A DNA stretch of 64,000 nt from Brevibacterium daeguense (GCF_021729135.1 NZ_JAJTWW010000003.1:62001-126000); one strand, 5' to 3'; shown: positions 9,454 to 20,092, counted from the first letter of the stretch. Program-made: numbers and translations. The notes: a model not told the origin generated them from the sequence alone.

Positions 9454-10235
9454 TGAGCACTGCGACTGTCCTGTCCTCCTGCGCGGCGGAGAACCGCTCC
9501 GCCTTCATCGGCTATCTGCCCGTGGGATTCCCCGACGTGGCCCGGTCCGTGGACGCCATGCGTGCGCTCGTGGCCGGCGGCGCCGACATCGTCGAGGTGG
9601 GCATGCCGTACTCGGACCCCACCATGGACGGTCCGACGATCCAAGCCGCGGGCGTCCAGGCCCTGGCCGGTGGCGTGCGCACCCGCGACATCTTCACCGC
9701 CGTCGAGGCGGTGGCAGAGGCGGGAGCGACGCCGGTGGTGATGAGCTACTGGAATATCGTCGAGCAGTATGGGGTGGACGCCTTCGCCCGCGACCTGGCC
9801 GGCGTCGGCGGAGTCGGCGTCGTCACGCCGGATCTGATCCCCGACGAGGCCGCCGAGTGGATCGCGGCCTCCGACGCCCACGGACTCGATCGGATCTTCC
9901 TGGTCGCCCCGTCGTCCACACCGGAGCGCCTGGCCTACGTCGCGGCGAGCACGCGCGGCTTCGTCTACGCGGCATCCACGATGGGCGTGACCGGCACCCG
10001 GACGCAGGTCGGGGACGCTGCCGAGCAGCTCGTCGCCGACACCCGCGCGGCCGGAGCGGAGCACGTGTGCGTCGGGCTGGGTGTGTCCACCCGTGAGCAG
10101 GCCTCCGAGGTCGGCGCCTACGCGGACGGCGTGATCGTCGGCTCAGCGCTGGTCAACGCGCTCGACAGCGGAGGTCCCAGCGCGCTCGAGGCACGGGTAG
10201 CGGAGTTCTCGGCGGGTGTCCGCGATCGTGGCTGA
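9453..10235 (+). CDS. trpA: Tryptophan synthase alpha subunit TrpA
   Basis: Cleaves indole-3-glycerol phosphate to indole and glyceraldehyde-3-phosphate and channels indole to TrpB. The protein has 260 residues. The catalytic glutamate and aspartate are in IVEVGMPYSDPTMDGPTIQ. Downstream come VVTPDLIPDEA, FLVAPSSTPERL and the phosphate-binding VIVGSAL. Its start shares ATGA with the trpB stop and its end overlaps lgt by 20 bases, so lgt is part of the same transcript. Confidence 0.96.
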   Translation: MSTATVLSSCAAENRSAFIGYLPVGFPDVARSVDAMRALVAGGADIVEVGMPYSDPTMDGPTIQAAGVQALAGGVRTRDIFTAVEAVAEAGATPVVMSYWNIVEQYGVDAFARDLAGVGGVGVVTPDLIPDEAAEWIAASDAHGLDRIFLVAPSSTPERLAYVAASTRGFVYAASTMGVTGTRTQVGDAAEQLVADTRAAGAEHVCVGLGVSTREQASEVGAYADGVIVGSALVNALDSGGPSALEARVAEFSAGVRDRG

Positions 10236-11445
10236 CATCCTCGCAGCGATCCCGTCGCCCGGCTGGCGGGGATTCGACCTCGGCCCGGTGACGATCCACG
10301 CCTACGCCCTGTGCATCCTGCTGGGCATCGTGCTGGCGCTGTGGGTGACCAACCGGCGCTGGGCGGCACGGGGCGGGTCGGAGGACGACCTGTGGAACAT
10401 CGCGATCTGGGCGATTCCCGCCGGCATCATCGGCGGGCGGCTCTACCACATCTTCTCCACCCCTGATCCGTACTTCGGGCCCGGCGGGAACCCGGTCGCC
10501 GCCCTCTACATCTGGAACGGCGGGCTGGGGATCTGGGGCGCCGTCGCCCTGGGCGTGCTCACCGTCTTCCTGGTCTGCCGCTATTACGGGATCCGCTTCA
10601 CCGCGTTCCTCGACGCCGCCGCGCCAGGGCTCATCCTCGCGCAGGCGGTGGGCCGGTGGGGCAACTGGTTCAATCAGGAGCTGTTCGGCTCTCCCACGAC
10701 TCTGCCGTGGGGACTGCAGATCGACAAGACCATCGGCGGGGCGCCCAACCCCAACTGGCCCGATCCCGCGCTGCCTGCCGACACCCTGTTCCACCCCACA
10801 TTCCTCTACGAGTCGATCTGGAACTTCATCGGCTTCGCACTCCTGATCTGGGCGGGCCGGGCGTTCCGGCTGGGATACGGCCAGGTGTTCTTCCTCTATA
10901 TCTGCTATTACACCGCCGGTCGGGTGTGGATCGAAGCGCTGCGCATCGACACCGCCGAGCTCATCTTCGGGGTCCGCCTCAACGTCTGGGTGTCGATCCT
11001 GATCTTCCTGCTCGGCGCAGTCCTGTTCATCGTGTCCCGATCCCGGCACAAGACGCCCGAGCCGGAGATCTACACCGAACGCCATCGGCGCTTCGAGAGC
11101 GAGGCTTCCGGCAGCGGTGAAGGCTCCGGTCCCGGCTCCGCGGAAGACTCCGGCTCCGGTGATTCAGGGGCAGGTCATCCCGGCGCCGGCAAGTTAGGCG
11201 GCGAAGCCTCGTCAGCCGCAACCGGGTCCTCCGCAGACCGCTCCGCAGCTCCGAGGAAGCGAGGTGCGGAACCCGACTCCGACGCGCTGAATGGCGACGG
11301 GCAGGACAGCGGCGATGACCAGGGGCCGAGCAGCTCCATGACCAAGCGCAGCTTCGGCTTCTTCGGCGCGGTCACCTCGGCGATCTCGATCGTTCCGCAG
11401 GTCGGTCCGCGTGCGCGGGCCGAGCGGCGGCGCGCCCGGGACTGA
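10216..11445 (+). CDS. lgt: Prolipoprotein diacylglyceryl transferase Lgt
   Basis: Membrane enzyme that puts diacylglycerol from phosphatidylglycerol on the lipobox cysteine of prolipoproteins. It has seven or so hydrophobic helices. The family signature appears as AVGRWGNWFNQELFG (essential arginine), with YIWNGGLGIWG for the HGG-loop region and TAGRVWIEALRID near the C-terminus. From about residue 275 a hydrophilic Gly/Ser/Glu-rich tail of about 130 residues is added, typical of actinobacterial Lgt but not needed for catalysis. The GTG start at 10216 overlaps trpA; a GTG at 10228 is also possible. The stop codon lies within the first unit of a 26-bp tandem repeat. Confidence 0.93.
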   Translation: MSAIVADILAAIPSPGWRGFDLGPVTIHAYALCILLGIVLALWVTNRRWAARGGSEDDLWNIAIWAIPAGIIGGRLYHIFSTPDPYFGPGGNPVAALYIWNGGLGIWGAVALGVLTVFLVCRYYGIRFTAFLDAAAPGLILAQAVGRWGNWFNQELFGSPTTLPWGLQIDKTIGGAPNPNWPDPALPADTLFHPTFLYESIWNFIGFALLIWAGRAFRLGYGQVFFLYICYYTAGRVWIEALRIDTAELIFGVRLNVWVSILIFLLGAVLFIVSRSRHKTPEPEIYTERHRRFESEASGSGEGSGPGSAEDSGSGDSGAGHPGAGKLGGEASSAATGSSADRSAAPRKRGAEPDSDALNGDGQDSGDDQGPSSSMTKRSFGFFGAVTSAISIVPQVGPRARAERRRARD

Positions 11446-11508
11446 GTCCGAGGCACCGCGCCCAGGACTGAGTCCGAGGCGGCACGCCCAGGACTGAGCC
11501 CGAGCCAG
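11431..11508 (+). repeat. 26-bp tandem repeat, three units, spanning the lgt stop
   Basis: Three consecutive 26-base units at 11431-11456, 11457-11482 and 11483-11508, sharing the core GCCC(G/A)GGACTGAG(T/C)CCGAG. Unit 1 encodes the last lgt codons and its TGA stop; the other two lie in the intergenic region, each carrying the same would-be stop. This looks like recent local duplication. Copy number may vary between strains. Confidence 0.85.
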
Positions 11509-11584
11509 TCCGACCAGTTCGACCCGGTATCCGCCCGACCGCGGGGATGATGCGCACTCCGCGCAGCATCCCCGCTGCTGTCGA

Positions 11585-11645
11585 TTCCTTCGCGCACTCC
11601 TCATCGTGTACACTGCAAACCCGCGATCCGTGACTCGGATCACGG
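11585..11645 (+). promoter_or_regulatory. Candidate gltB promoter and inverted repeats
   Basis: The 236 bases between the repeat and gltB contain no gene I can support. A possible promoter is TTCCTT (11585-11590), 18 bases, TACACT (11609-11614). Just downstream are nested inverted repeats GATCCG-N5-CGGATC (11625-11641) and CCGTGA-N6-TCACGG (11628-11645). An operator for a nitrogen regulator is conceivable, but the repeats do not match a regulator site I can name. Confidence 0.35.
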
Positions 11646-11744
11646 GGTGTGGTGTACGCGGTGCTGCCGCGTCTTCCCCTCACAGTGCTGACAGCGCCGT
11701 CTGCACGCAGGAATGTTGTCCGATTCGACGCGAAGGACGGTGCC

Positions 11745-14700
11745 ATGAGCCCATCCCGCATGTCCATGAACCACGTGCCTTTCAGCGCGCGTCCGGCCGA
11801 GTACGCCCTGTACGACCCCGGATCGGAACATGATGCATGCGGTCTGGCGATGATCGTCCGGTACCGGGGCGAGGCCGATCACGACATCGTGGTCCAGGCG
11901 CTCACCGCGCTGCGGAACATGGAGCACCGGGGCGCGGTCGGCGGTGACGAGGGAACCGGGGACGGCGCCGGGATCACAGTTCAGGTGCCCGACCGCTTCT
12001 TCCGCGAGGTTGTGGACTTCACCCTGCCGGAGCCCGGTGCCTATGCCGTCGGCACCGCTTTCCTCGACCCGGCTGATCCGGCCGCCGGGCAGCGGATCGT
12101 CGGCGAGCTCGCCGCCGAGGAGGGGCTGCGCGTCCTCGGTTGGCGGGGCGTCCCGGTGGTGCCCGATGTGGTCGGCAGCTCCGCGCGGGCGGTGATGCCG
12201 CAGTTCTGCCAGGTGTTCCTGGCCCTTGACTCGCAGATCCCGGTGGAGGCCGACGAGACCGGCCGACCGCTGCAGGTCGAGCTCGAGCGCCGCGCCTTCG
12301 CGACCCGCAAGCGCAGTGAGCACGCGGGCGTCTACTTCCCGTCGCTGTCGTCCCGGACGCTCGTCTACAAGGGAATGCTGACCACGGCGCAGCTGGAGCC
12401 CTTCTATCCCGATCTGCAGGACGAGCGCTTCGCCTCGCGGATCGCGCTGGTCCACTCCCGCTTCTCGACGAACACGTTCCCGTCCTGGCCGCTGGCACAG
12501 CCGTTCAGGCTGATCGCCCACAACGGGGAGATCAACACCGTGCGCGGCAATCGCAACTGGATGCGGGCGCGCGAGAGCCGGCTGGCGGCCGGAGAGCTCG
12601 CCTCGCCGTGGGCCGACGGATCGACCCGTGATCTCAGCCGTCTGTTCCCGATCAACACGCCGGGCGCCTCGGATTCGGCGTCCTTCGACGAAGTGCTCGA
12701 GCTGCTCGTGATGAGCGGGCGGACCCTGCCCCACGCGGTGATGATGATGATCCCGGAGGCGTGGCAGAACGACACGCAGATGGATCCTCAGCTGCGAGCC
12801 TTCTACGAGTACCACTCGCTGCTCATGGAACCGTGGGACGGGCCGGCCTGCGTCTCCTTCACCGACGGCACGCTGGCCGGTGCGGTGCTCGACCGCAACG
12901 GGCTGCGGCCGGCGCGCTACGTCATGACCGACGACACGGTCGTCCTCGCCAGTGAGGTCGGCGTGATCGACCTGCCGGCAGAGCGGATCATCCGCCGGGG
13001 CCGGCTCAAGCCCGGGCGGATGCTCCTCGTGGACACCGCGGGCGGGCGCATCGTGCCCGACTCCGAGGTCAAGGCGGAGCTGGCGACCGCCCAGCCGTAC
13101 CTCGAGTGGCTGCAGGAGGAGACGGTCCGCTTCGAGGACCTGCCCGAGCGCGAGCACGTGGTGCACCCGCAGTCGTCCGTCGACCGGCGCCAGCGGACCT
13201 TCGGCTACAACGACGAGGACCTGCTGTTCATCATCGGACCGATGGCGCAGACCGGCCAGGAGCCGATCGGCGCGATGGGCTCCGACACCGCGATCGCCGC
13301 CTACTCGCAGCAGTCGCGCATGCTCTTCGACTACTTCGCACAGAGCTTCGCCCAGGTCACCAATCCGCCGTTGGACGCGATCCGGGAGCAGCTCGTGACG
13401 AGCCTGAGCACGGGGATCGGCAGCGAGGCCAATCTGCTCGCCGCCGGGCCCGAGCACGCGCGCCAGATCATGCTGCCGCACCCGGTGATCGACAATGACG
13501 ACCTGGCCAAGCTCGTCAACCTGTCCGGGCGACGGCTGGGAACCCCCGGACGCAGGCCCGCGCATGTGCTGCGGGGCCTCTACCGCCTCGAAGGCGGAGG
13601 GGTGAGCATGGCCCGCCGGATCGAGCAGCTGTGCACCGAGGCCGACGAGGCGATCGCCGCCGGAGCCGGTCTGCTGGTGATCTCCGACCGCGATTCGACC
13701 GCAGAGCTCGCGCCGATCCCCTCCCTGCTGCTGACCTCGGCAGTGCACCACCACCTGATCCGGGAGAAGACCCGCACCCGGGTGTCGATCCTGGTCGAGG
13801 CCGGCGACGTCCGCGAGGTGCATCACGTCGCGACGCTGGTGGCCTACGGCGCCTCGGCGGTCAACCCCTATCTCGCGATGGAGACCGCCGAGCTCATGGT
13901 CCGGGAGGGCCGGATTCCCGGCGCCAGCGAGGAGCAGGCGGTGCAGAACCTGCTGCTCGCGCTGAACAAGGGCCTGCTCAAGATCATGTCGAAGATGGGG
14001 ATCTCGACCGTGCAGTCCTATCACGGTGCGCAGACCTTCGAGGCGCTCGGCCTGGAGCGCGGGTTCGTCGACCGGTACTTCACCGGCACCGCATCCCGGC
14101 TGCAGGGGATCGGCATCGAGGGCGTGGCCGCCGAGGTGGCCGTCCGCCACGCCAACGCCTATCCGACCGACCATCCGCCGCTGCCGCACCGCCGACTCGA
14201 GATCGGCGGCGAGTACCAGTGGCGGCGCGAAGGACCGCCGCACTTGTTCAATCCGGAGACCGTGTTCAAGCTCCAGCACTCGACCCGGACGCGCCGCTTC
14301 GACATCTTCCGGCAGTACACGAAGCTCGTCGACGATCAGGCCGAGCAGCTCATGACGCTGCGCGGGCTGTTCGACCTCACGCCGCTGCCGAGCGGTCCGG
14401 TGCCGCTGGCCGAGGTCGAGCCGGTCAGTGCGATCGTCAAGCGCTTCTCCACGGGCGCGATGAGCTACGGCTCGCTGTCGCAGGAGGCGCACGAGACGCT
14501 GGCGATCGCGATGAACCGGCTGGGCGCGAAATCCAACACCGGCGAGGGCGGTGAGGACGTCGACCGGCTGCTCGACCCCGAGCGCAGGTCGGCGATCAAG
14601 CAGGTCGCCAGCGGCCGCTTCGGCGTCACCAGCCTGTACCTCACGCAGGCTGATGACATCCAGATCAAGATGGCCCAGGGAGCCAAGCCCGGCGAGGGCG

Positions 14701-16388
14701 GTCAGCTGCCGCCCTCGAAGGTCTACCCGTGGGTGGCCAGGACCCGGCACTCGACGCCCGGCGTCGGTCTGATCTCCCCGCCGCCGCACCACGACATCTA
14801 CTCGATCGAGGACCTCGCCCAGCTGATCCACGATCTCAAGCGCGCGAACCCGGACGCCCGCGTTCACGTCAAGCTCGTGGCCGGGATGGGCATCGGGACG
14901 GTCGCCTCGGGGGCGGCGAAGGCCAGCGCCGACGTGGTGCTGGTGTCCGGACACGACGGCGGAACGGGCGCCAGCCCGCTCAACTCGCTCAAGCACGCAG
15001 GCGCACCGTGGGAGCTGGGACTGGCCGAGACCCAGCAGACCCTGCTGCTCAACAATCTGCGCGAGCGGATCAGCGTGCAGGTCGACGGGCAGCTCAAGAC
15101 CGGCCGCGATGTCGTGATCGCCGCGCTCCTGGGCGCCGAGGAGTTCGGCTTCGCCACCGCCCCGCTGGTGGTCTCCGGCTGCGTGATGATGCGGGTGTGC
15201 CACAAGGACACATGCCCGGTCGGCGTCGCGACGCAGAACCCGGAGCTGCGCCGGCGGTTCACCGGGAAGCCGGAGTTCGTCGTCAACTTCTTCGAATTCA
15301 TCGCCCAGGAGGTGCGGGAGCACCTGGCCGAGCTCGGCTTCCGCAGCCTGGACGAGGCGATCGGGCAGGTCGAGCGCATCGACACCCGCAAGGCCGTGGG
15401 CCACTGGAAGGCGCAGGGCCTGGACGTCAGCCCGATCCTGGCCGTTCCCCGGCTCGCCGACGGTTCCACCGCCCAGGTCCGGAAGCGAACCACCCACCAG
15501 CAGCACGGGATCGAGCAGCACTTCGACCAGCGACTCATCACCAGGGCGCGATCCGCGCTCGAGGAGCGCACTCCGGTCACCGTCGAAGCGGCCGTCACGA
15601 ACGTCGATCGCAGCGTCGGCACGCTGCTCGGCCACACTGTGACCAAGACCTTCGGCGCCGAGGAGCTGCCCGTCGACACCATCCGGGTGCAGCTCACCGG
15701 CACCGCCGGACAGTCGCTCGGAGCGTTCCTGCCCGCCGGCGTCAGCATCCACCTGCGCGGTGACGCCAACGACTACGTGGGCAAGGGGCTGTCCGGGGGG
15801 CGCATCTCGGTCCGGACCGCCGACGGAGTCGGGGGCCGCCCGGAGGACAACGTCATCGCCGGCAATGTGATCGGTTACGGTGCCACCGGCGGGGAGCTCT
15901 TCATCTCCGGCCAGGTGGGCGAGCGGTTCCTGGTCCGCAACTCCGGAGCACGCGCGGTCGTCGAGGGGATCGGCGACCACGGACTGGAGTACATGACCGG
16001 GGGAGTGGCGGTGATCCTCGGACCGGTCGGCCGGAACTTCGCCGCCGGCATGTCGGGCGGCACCGCCCATCTCCTCGACTTCGACGCGACGCGCGTGAAC
16101 CAGGCCGAGCTGCAAGCCGGTCGTTTCGTGCTCGGCACTCTGACTCCCGCCGACTTCGCCGAGCTCCACGATCTGCTGTCGGCCCATGTCGAGCACACGG
16201 GCTCGCCGCTGGCGGCCGAACTCATCACCGGGCTCAGGCACGGCACCGACGTGCTCGCCCGATTCACCAAGCTCACGCCCGCGGACTATGCCGCGGTGCT
16301 CGAGATCCAGGCACTGTGCAGCGATTCCGGGATCGATCCGGACGGCGACGAGGCCTGGACCAGGATTCTGGAGGCTACCCATGGCTGA
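11745..16388 (+). CDS. gltB: Glutamate synthase (NADPH) large subunit GltB
   Basis: Main ammonia-assimilation enzyme with GltD: glutamine plus 2-oxoglutarate gives two glutamates. It has about 1547 residues from ATG 11745, chosen for the GAAGGA site; the frame extends upstream to 11649 without support. Domains in order: a class II amidotransferase whose nucleophile Cys32 (EHDACG) is exposed by removal of a 31-residue propeptide, a central domain, an FMN-binding synthase barrel, and a C-terminal beta-helix. The 3Fe-4S cysteines are seen as [16 protein letters not shown], at about residues 1146, 1152 and 1157. The glutaminase-side [12 protein letters not shown] and [11 protein letters not shown] are intact. 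gltD starts inside its last codons. Confidence 0.96.
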   Translation: MSPSRMSMNHVPFSARPAEYALYDPGSEHDACGLAMIVRYRGEADHDIVVQALTALRNMEHRGAVGGDEGTGDGAGITVQVPDRFFREVVDFTLPEPGAYAVGTAFLDPADPAAGQRIVGELAAEEGLRVLGWRGVPVVPDVVGSSARAVMPQFCQVFLALDSQIPVEADETGRPLQVELERRAFATRKRSEHAGVYFPSLSSRTLVYKGMLTTAQLEPFYPDLQDERFASRIALVHSRFSTNTFPSWPLAQPFRLIAHNGEINTVRGNRNWMRARESRLAAGELASPWADGSTRDLSRLFPINTPGASDSASFDEVLELLVMSGRTLPHAVMMMIPEAWQNDTQMDPQLRAFYEYHSLLMEPWDGPACVSFTDGTLAGAVLDRNGLRPARYVMTDDTVVLASEVGVIDLPAERIIRRGRLKPGRMLLVDTAGGRIVPDSEVKAELATAQPYLEWLQEETVRFEDLPEREHVVHPQSSVDRRQRTFGYNDEDLLFIIGPMAQTGQEPIGAMGSDTAIAAYSQQSRMLFDYFAQSFAQVTNPPLDAIREQLVTSLSTGIGSEANLLAAGPEHARQIMLPHPVIDNDDLAKLVNLSGRRLGTPGRRPAHVLRGLYRLEGGGVSMARRIEQLCTEADEAIAAGAGLLVISDRDSTAELAPIPSLLLTSAVHHHLIREKTRTRVSILVEAGDVREVHHVATLVAYGASAVNPYLAMETAELMVREGRIPGASEEQAVQNLLLALNKGLLKIMSKMGISTVQSYHGAQTFEALGLERGFVDRYFTGTASRLQGIGIEGVAAEVAVRHANAYPTDHPPLPHRRLEIGGEYQWRREGPPHLFNPETVFKLQHSTRTRRFDIFRQYTKLVDDQAEQLMTLRGLFDLTPLPSGPVPLAEVEPVSAIVKRFSTGAMSYGSLSQEAHETLAIAMNRLGAKSNTGEGGEDVDRLLDPERRSAIKQVASGRFGVTSLYLTQADDIQIKMAQGAKPGEGGQLPPSKVYPWVARTRHSTPGVGLISPPPHHDIYSIEDLAQLIHDLKRANPDARVHVKLVAGMGIGTVASGAAKASADVVLVSGHDGGTGASPLNSLKHAGAPWELGLAETQQTLLLNNLRERISVQVDGQLKTGRDVVIAALLGAEEFGFATAPLVVSGCVMMRVCHKDTCPVGVATQNPELRRRFTGKPEFVVNFFEFIAQEVREHLAELGFRSLDEAIGQVERIDTRKAVGHWKAQGLDVSPILAVPRLADGSTAQVRKRTTHQQHGIEQHFDQRLITRARSALEERTPVTVEAAVTNVDRSVGTLLGHTVTKTFGAEELPVDTIRVQLTGTAGQSLGAFLPAGVSIHLRGDANDYVGKGLSGGRISVRTADGVGGRPEDNVIAGNVIGYGATGGELFISGQVGERFLVRNSGARAVVEGIGDHGLEYMTGGVAVILGPVGRNFAAGMSGGTAHLLDFDATRVNQAELQAGRFVLGTLTPADFAELHDLLSAHVEHTGSPLAAELITGLRHGTDVLARFTKLTPADYAAVLEIQALCSDSGIDPDGDEAWTRILEATHG

Positions 16389-17829
16389 TCCGCGCGGATT
16401 CCTCAAGGTCCGGCAGCGGGAGCTGCCGCCCAAGCGCCCCGTCCCCGTCCGTCTCCTCGACTACCGCGAGATCGGCACCCGGATGGACAAGGACGCGTTC
16501 ATCAAGCAGGCGGGACGCTGCATGGACTGCGGCATCCCGTTCTGCCACCAGGGATGCCCGCTGGGCAACTACATCCCGGAGTGGAACGACGCGATGTGGC
16601 GCGACGAGCTCGAGCGCGCCGTCGAGCTGCTGCACAGCACCAACAACTTCCCCGAGTTCACCGGGCGGGTGTGCCCGGCGCCCTGCGAGAGCGCCTGCGT
16701 GCTCGGTATCAGCCAGCCGGCCGTGACCATCAAGAACATCGAGGTCACGATCATCGACCGGGCCTTCGACGAGGGCCTGGTGCAGCCCTTCGTGCCGGAG
16801 CGGATCTCGGGCAGAACGGTGGCGGTCGTCGGGTCCGGGCCCGCGGGCCTGGCCGCTGCCCAGCAGCTCACCCGGGCCGGGCACACGACAGTGGTCTACG
16901 AGCGGGAGGACAGGATCGGCGGTCTGCTCCGCTACGGCATCCCCGACTTCAAGCTCGAGAAGCACCACATCGATCGCCGCCTGGCGCAGATGCGCACCGA
17001 GGGCACCCGGTTCCGCACCGGCGTCGAGGTGGGCGTCGACATCGGCTGGGCGGAGCTGCGGGAGCGCTTCGATGCCGTGATCGTCTGCACCGGGGCCGAG
17101 GCGCCTCGGGACCTGCCGATACCCGGCCGAGAGTTCGAGGGTGTGGAGTTCGCGATGGACTACCTGGTGGCCGTGAACCGGCAGCAGGCCGGCGATGATG
17201 TCGAACCCATCGACGCCGCCGGCAGGCACGTCGTCATCATCGGCGGCGGCGACACCGGCTCCGACTGCCTCGGCACGGCGCTGCGGCAGAATGCCGCCTC
17301 GGTGACGACGCTTGCGATCGGGAAGCGGCCTCCGGTCGACCGTCCCGCCGACGGACCCTGGCCGACGGTGCCGCGCATCTTCGAGGTGTCGACCAGCCAT
17401 GAGGAGGGCGGAGAGCGGGCATTCCTCGCCTCGACGGTGGAATTCGTCGGGGACGACTCCGGCCGCGTCCGGGCGCTGAAGGTGGCGGACACCGGATTCG
17501 TCGACGGAACGCGCGTGCCGCTGCCGGGCACCGAGCGGGAGATGCCGGCCGACCTGGTGCTCATCGCACTCGGCTTCACCGGTCCGCACGCCGCCGGGCT
17601 GGAGGACTGGGGCCTCGGCTTCAGCCGGGGCCGCCTGGAACGGCGCAGCGACTACTCCACGGACCTGCCCGGCGTCTACGTCGCAGGCGACGCCGGGCGC
17701 GGGCAGTCGCTCATCGTCTGGGCGATCGCCGAGGGCAGGGCCGCGGCTGCCCGGATCGACGCCGATCTCACCGGCTCCACGCTCCTGCCGAGCCCGGTGA
17801 AGGCCAGTGATGTCGCGCTGAGCGTGTGA
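16381..17829 (+). CDS. gltD: Glutamate synthase small subunit GltD
   Basis: The 482-residue flavoprotein partner that passes NADPH electrons to GltB. The N-terminal domain carries two cysteine groups for 4Fe-4S clusters, [17 protein letters not shown] and CPAPCESAC. The FAD-binding [17 protein letters not shown] and NADPH-binding [15 protein letters not shown] follow, and [18 protein letters not shown] closes the fold. The ATG at 16381 overlaps the gltB stop by 8 bases, with a CTGGAGG site in gltB, so production is coupled. Confidence 0.96.
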   Translation: MADPRGFLKVRQRELPPKRPVPVRLLDYREIGTRMDKDAFIKQAGRCMDCGIPFCHQGCPLGNYIPEWNDAMWRDELERAVELLHSTNNFPEFTGRVCPAPCESACVLGISQPAVTIKNIEVTIIDRAFDEGLVQPFVPERISGRTVAVVGSGPAGLAAAQQLTRAGHTTVVYEREDRIGGLLRYGIPDFKLEKHHIDRRLAQMRTEGTRFRTGVEVGVDIGWAELRERFDAVIVCTGAEAPRDLPIPGREFEGVEFAMDYLVAVNRQQAGDDVEPIDAAGRHVVIIGGGDTGSDCLGTALRQNAASVTTLAIGKRPPVDRPADGPWPTVPRIFEVSTSHEEGGERAFLASTVEFVGDDSGRVRALKVADTGFVDGTRVPLPGTEREMPADLVLIALGFTGPHAAGLEDWGLGFSRGRLERRSDYSTDLPGVYVAGDAGRGQSLIVWAIAEGRAAAARIDADLTGSTLLPSPVKASDVALSV

Positions 17830-17861
17830 GCCGGAACGCACCGCAGAGTGAGCGGGAGCTT

Positions 17862-17906
17862 GCGGGTGCCTGAATTCTCGCACTCGAAGGGGAACCGGGC
17901 ACCCGC
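17862..17906 (+). promoter_or_regulatory. Hairpin in the gltD-pyk gap
   Basis: Arms GCGGGTGCC (17862-17870) and GGCACCCGC (17898-17906) are perfectly complementary around a 27-base loop. It lies after gltD and a few bases before the pyk -10 box. It could act as a weak terminator for gltBD or a protein-binding site over the pyk promoter; the loop is long for a terminator. Confidence 0.3.
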
Positions 17907-17912
17907 AGTGAC

Positions 17913-17918
17913 TAGGGT
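17913..17918 (+). promoter_or_regulatory. -10 box of pyk (leaderless arrangement)
   Basis: TAGGGT ends 7 bases before the pyk ATG at 17926, so transcription should start at or next to the A of the start codon. No distinct -35 is visible. Confidence 0.55.
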
Positions 17919-17925
17919 GGACGTT

Positions 17926-19428
17926 ATGAGGCATGCAAAGATCGTGGCCACTCTCGGTCCAGCACAGAGCACCTACGACGACATCAGGGCGCTGATCGAG
18001 GAAGGTGTGGACGTCGCCAGGTTCAACCTCAGCCATGGCGACCGGCGTCAGCACGAGGAGAAGTACGAGTGGGTGCGGCAGGCGGCCCAGGACACAGGCA
18101 GGGCCGTCGGCGTGCTCATCGATCTGCAGGGTCCCAAGATCCGGGTGGGAGAGTTCGCCGACGGGCTCCGCCCGGAGCTGAACAAGGGCGATCGATTCAT
18201 CATCACCACGCGTGACGTCGTCGGCTCGGCGACCGAGGTGGGCACGACCTACCCCGGCCTGCCGCGCGACGTCGAGGTGGGAGATCCCCTGCTCGTCGAC
18301 GACGGCCGGATCCGCCTGCGCGCCGTCGAGGTGACCGACACGGATGTCACCTGTGAGGTGGAGGTCGGCGGCGTGATCTCGGACCACAAGGGCATCAACC
18401 TGCCCGGCGTGCCGGTGTCCGTGCCGGCGATGTCGGACAAGGACATCGCCGATCTGCGATGGGGCCTGCACCTCGGCGCCGACTGGGTCGCGCTGTCGTT
18501 CGTGCGTGAGCCGGAGGACGCCGAGCTCGTCCGCGAGGTCATGCGCGAGGAGGGGATCCTCATCCCCGTGCTGGCGAAGCTGGAGAAGCCACAGGCCGTC
18601 GAGTCGCTCACGGAGATCGTGCGCGCCTTCGACGGGATCATGGTCGCGCGCGGCGACCTCGGCGTCGAACTGCCGTTGGAGCAGGTGCCCATCGTCCAGA
18701 AGCGCGCCGTCGAACTGTGCCGCCGCCAGGCCAAGCCCGTCATCGTGGCGACCCAGATGCTCGAGTCGATGATCGAGGAGCCCAGGCCCACCCGCGCCGA
18801 GGTTAGCGACTGCGCCAACGCGGTGATCGACGGCGCCGACGCGCTGATGCTCTCGGGGGAGACCTCGGTGGGCAAGCACTGGCTCGAGTCGGTGCGGACG
18901 ATGAGCCGCATCATCAAGTCCACCGAGGAGCACGGTCTGGACCGGATCCCGCCGCTCGGCACCGATCCGCACACCCGCGGCGGCGCGATCACCGCGGCTG
19001 CCGTGCGGATCGCGGATCAGCTCGACATCAAGCTGCTGTGCACCTTCTCCCAGTCGGGTGATTCGGTGCGGCGGATGTCGCGGCTCCGCACCGAATCACC
19101 GGTCCTGGCATTCACGCCCGATCCGAAGGTCCGCCACCAGCTGACGCTGACCTGGGGGGCGCAGATGTTCCTCGTCAAGGAGGTGCGCCACACCGATCAG
19201 ATGGCCCGGCAGGTCGACGCGGTGCTCCTGGGCAATGGAATGGCGCAGGAAGGCGAGCTGTGCATCATCGTGGCCGGCTCCCCTCCGGGAATCGCCGGAT
19301 CGACGAATGCCCTGCGGGTGCACCGCATCGGCGATGCGGCGAAAGGCCTGGCGGCCGCCTACCGCGACGAATCGGATGACGGGGAGGACCCGCTGGCCGG
19401 CTACGGCGAGATCCGCGACTACAGCTGA
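17926..19428 (+). CDS. pyk: Pyruvate kinase
   Basis: Last step of glycolysis: PEP and ADP to pyruvate and ATP. It has 500 residues from ATG 17926 (MRHAKIVATLGPA), the universal family start; the open frame runs further upstream but is non-conserved. Visible: FNLSHGDR, the acid-base region VLAKLEKPQAVE, the metal-binding MVARGDLGVELPLEQVP, and TQMLESMIEEPRPTRAE. The C-terminal allosteric domain is complete. It stands alone between gltD and a convergent membrane-protein gene and likely has its own leaderless promoter. Confidence 0.96.
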   Translation: MRHAKIVATLGPAQSTYDDIRALIEEGVDVARFNLSHGDRRQHEEKYEWVRQAAQDTGRAVGVLIDLQGPKIRVGEFADGLRPELNKGDRFIITTRDVVGSATEVGTTYPGLPRDVEVGDPLLVDDGRIRLRAVEVTDTDVTCEVEVGGVISDHKGINLPGVPVSVPAMSDKDIADLRWGLHLGADWVALSFVREPEDAELVREVMREEGILIPVLAKLEKPQAVESLTEIVRAFDGIMVARGDLGVELPLEQVPIVQKRAVELCRRQAKPVIVATQMLESMIEEPRPTRAEVSDCANAVIDGADALMLSGETSVGKHWLESVRTMSRIIKSTEEHGLDRIPPLGTDPHTRGGAITAAAVRIADQLDIKLLCTFSQSGDSVRRMSRLRTESPVLAFTPDPKVRHQLTLTWGAQMFLVKEVRHTDQMARQVDAVLLGNGMAQEGELCIIVAGSPPGIAGSTNALRVHRIGDAAKGLAAAYRDESDDGEDPLAGYGEIRDYS

Positions 19429-19487
19429 CTGTCATGGCCGCGTCAGTCGCGCCGACCGGCTGTGATGTCGGCGACAGCAGGGCGGCG

Positions 19488-19520
19488 CCGGCCGCGTCGG
19501 TCGGCCGACCGAGCCGGCCG
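19488..19520. terminator. GC-rich palindrome between convergent pyk and holin-like gene
   Basis: A perfect 16-base palindrome TCGGTCGGCCGACCGA (19497-19512) flanked on both sides by GGCCGG/CCGGCC, giving a longer imperfect stem. It lies between the ends of two converging genes, the usual place for a bidirectional terminator. There is no clear T-run. Confidence 0.45.
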
Positions 19521-19521
19521 C

Positions 19522-19938
19522 TCAGTCGCGCTGACGTTCGGCGCGGTCCGGGAGCAGCGTCTCCGCCACTGCGGAGACGACGGTGACGATGATCGCGGCG
19601 AGCAGGGCCGTCCAGAAGAACGTGTCGATCTGCAGGACGATGGGCGTGAACCCGCTGAGCCACGCCGTGAGCAGGAGCATCGCCGCGTTGATCACGAATC
19701 CGAACAGCCCCAGCGTCAGGCAGGTGATGGGTATCGAGACGAATGCGACGATCGGGCGGACCACGGCGTTGACCAGTCCGAAGATCAGGCCGATGACGAG
19801 GTAGGCGACCACCGCCGAGCCCGTCTCCCCGAGAGACCCGGCCAGCCATTCGCTGCCGGTGATCGTCATGCCGGGCAGGAGCCAGACTGCGATCCAGATG
19901 GCGAGCGCGTTGATGATGATGCGCAGCAGGAAGTTCAT
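19522..19938 (-). CDS. Phage-holin-superfamily-4-like small membrane protein
   Basis: A 138-residue protein with four hydrophobic helices (MNFLLRIIINALAIWIAVWL, VVAYLVIGLIFGLVNAVVRP, LTLGLFGFVINAAMLLLTAW, TFFWTALLAAIIVTVVSAVA). The pattern matches the Phage_holin_4_2 / YvlD-type family of chromosomal membrane proteins, whose role is unknown; the name does not imply a prophage. ATG 19938 is the only conserved start. There is no Shine-Dalgarno sequence, but CACAAT (minus strand, 19950-19945) ends 6 bases before the ATG, consistent with a leaderless transcript. Confidence 0.8.
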   Translation of the reverse strand: MNFLLRIIINALAIWIAVWLLPGMTITGSEWLAGSLGETGSAVVAYLVIGLIFGLVNAVVRPIVAFVSIPITCLTLGLFGFVINAAMLLLTAWLSGFTPIVLQIDTFFWTALLAAIIVTVVSAVAETLLPDRAERQRD

Positions 19939-20010
19939 GGCGTCATTGTGCCCGAGCCCGGTGAACGGCGGATGAGAGCAGCGTCTCTGACGCAGGACCC
20001 ATGAGAGAAG

Positions 20011-20092
20011 TACCGGATGCGGGACTCGAACCCGCACGTCTTTCGACAGCGCATTTTGAGTGCGCCGCGTCTACCAATTCCGCCAATCCGGC
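20011..20092 (-). tRNA. tRNA-Leu(CAA)
   Basis: An 82-base tRNA gene on the minus strand. The acceptor stem GCCGGAT / ATCCGGT (with a terminal G-U pair) carries discriminator A and no encoded CCA. The anticodon stem-loop GCGCA-CTCAAAA-TGCGC puts CAA at 34-36 (plus-strand 20056-20058), reading UUG. A long variable arm marks it as a class II leucine tRNA. The T-arm GCGGG-TTCGAGT-CCCGC is intact. Confidence 0.95.

Noticed and set aside
11585..11744. A small RNA gene before gltB
   Set aside because: Inverted repeats are short and there is no recognisable terminator after them; read instead as promoter or operator sequence.
11640..16433. A reading frame of about 1600 codons antisense to gltB
   Set aside because: High GC leaves few stop codons on the opposite strand; the frame has no conserved motifs and mirrors gltB. 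Similar long antisense frames over accDA, tkt, pgi and uvrB were dismissed for the same reason.
19522..19938. A 'phage holin' gene as evidence for a prophage
   Set aside because: No integrase, capsid, endolysin or attachment site is nearby; the protein belongs to a chromosomal family only named for holins.
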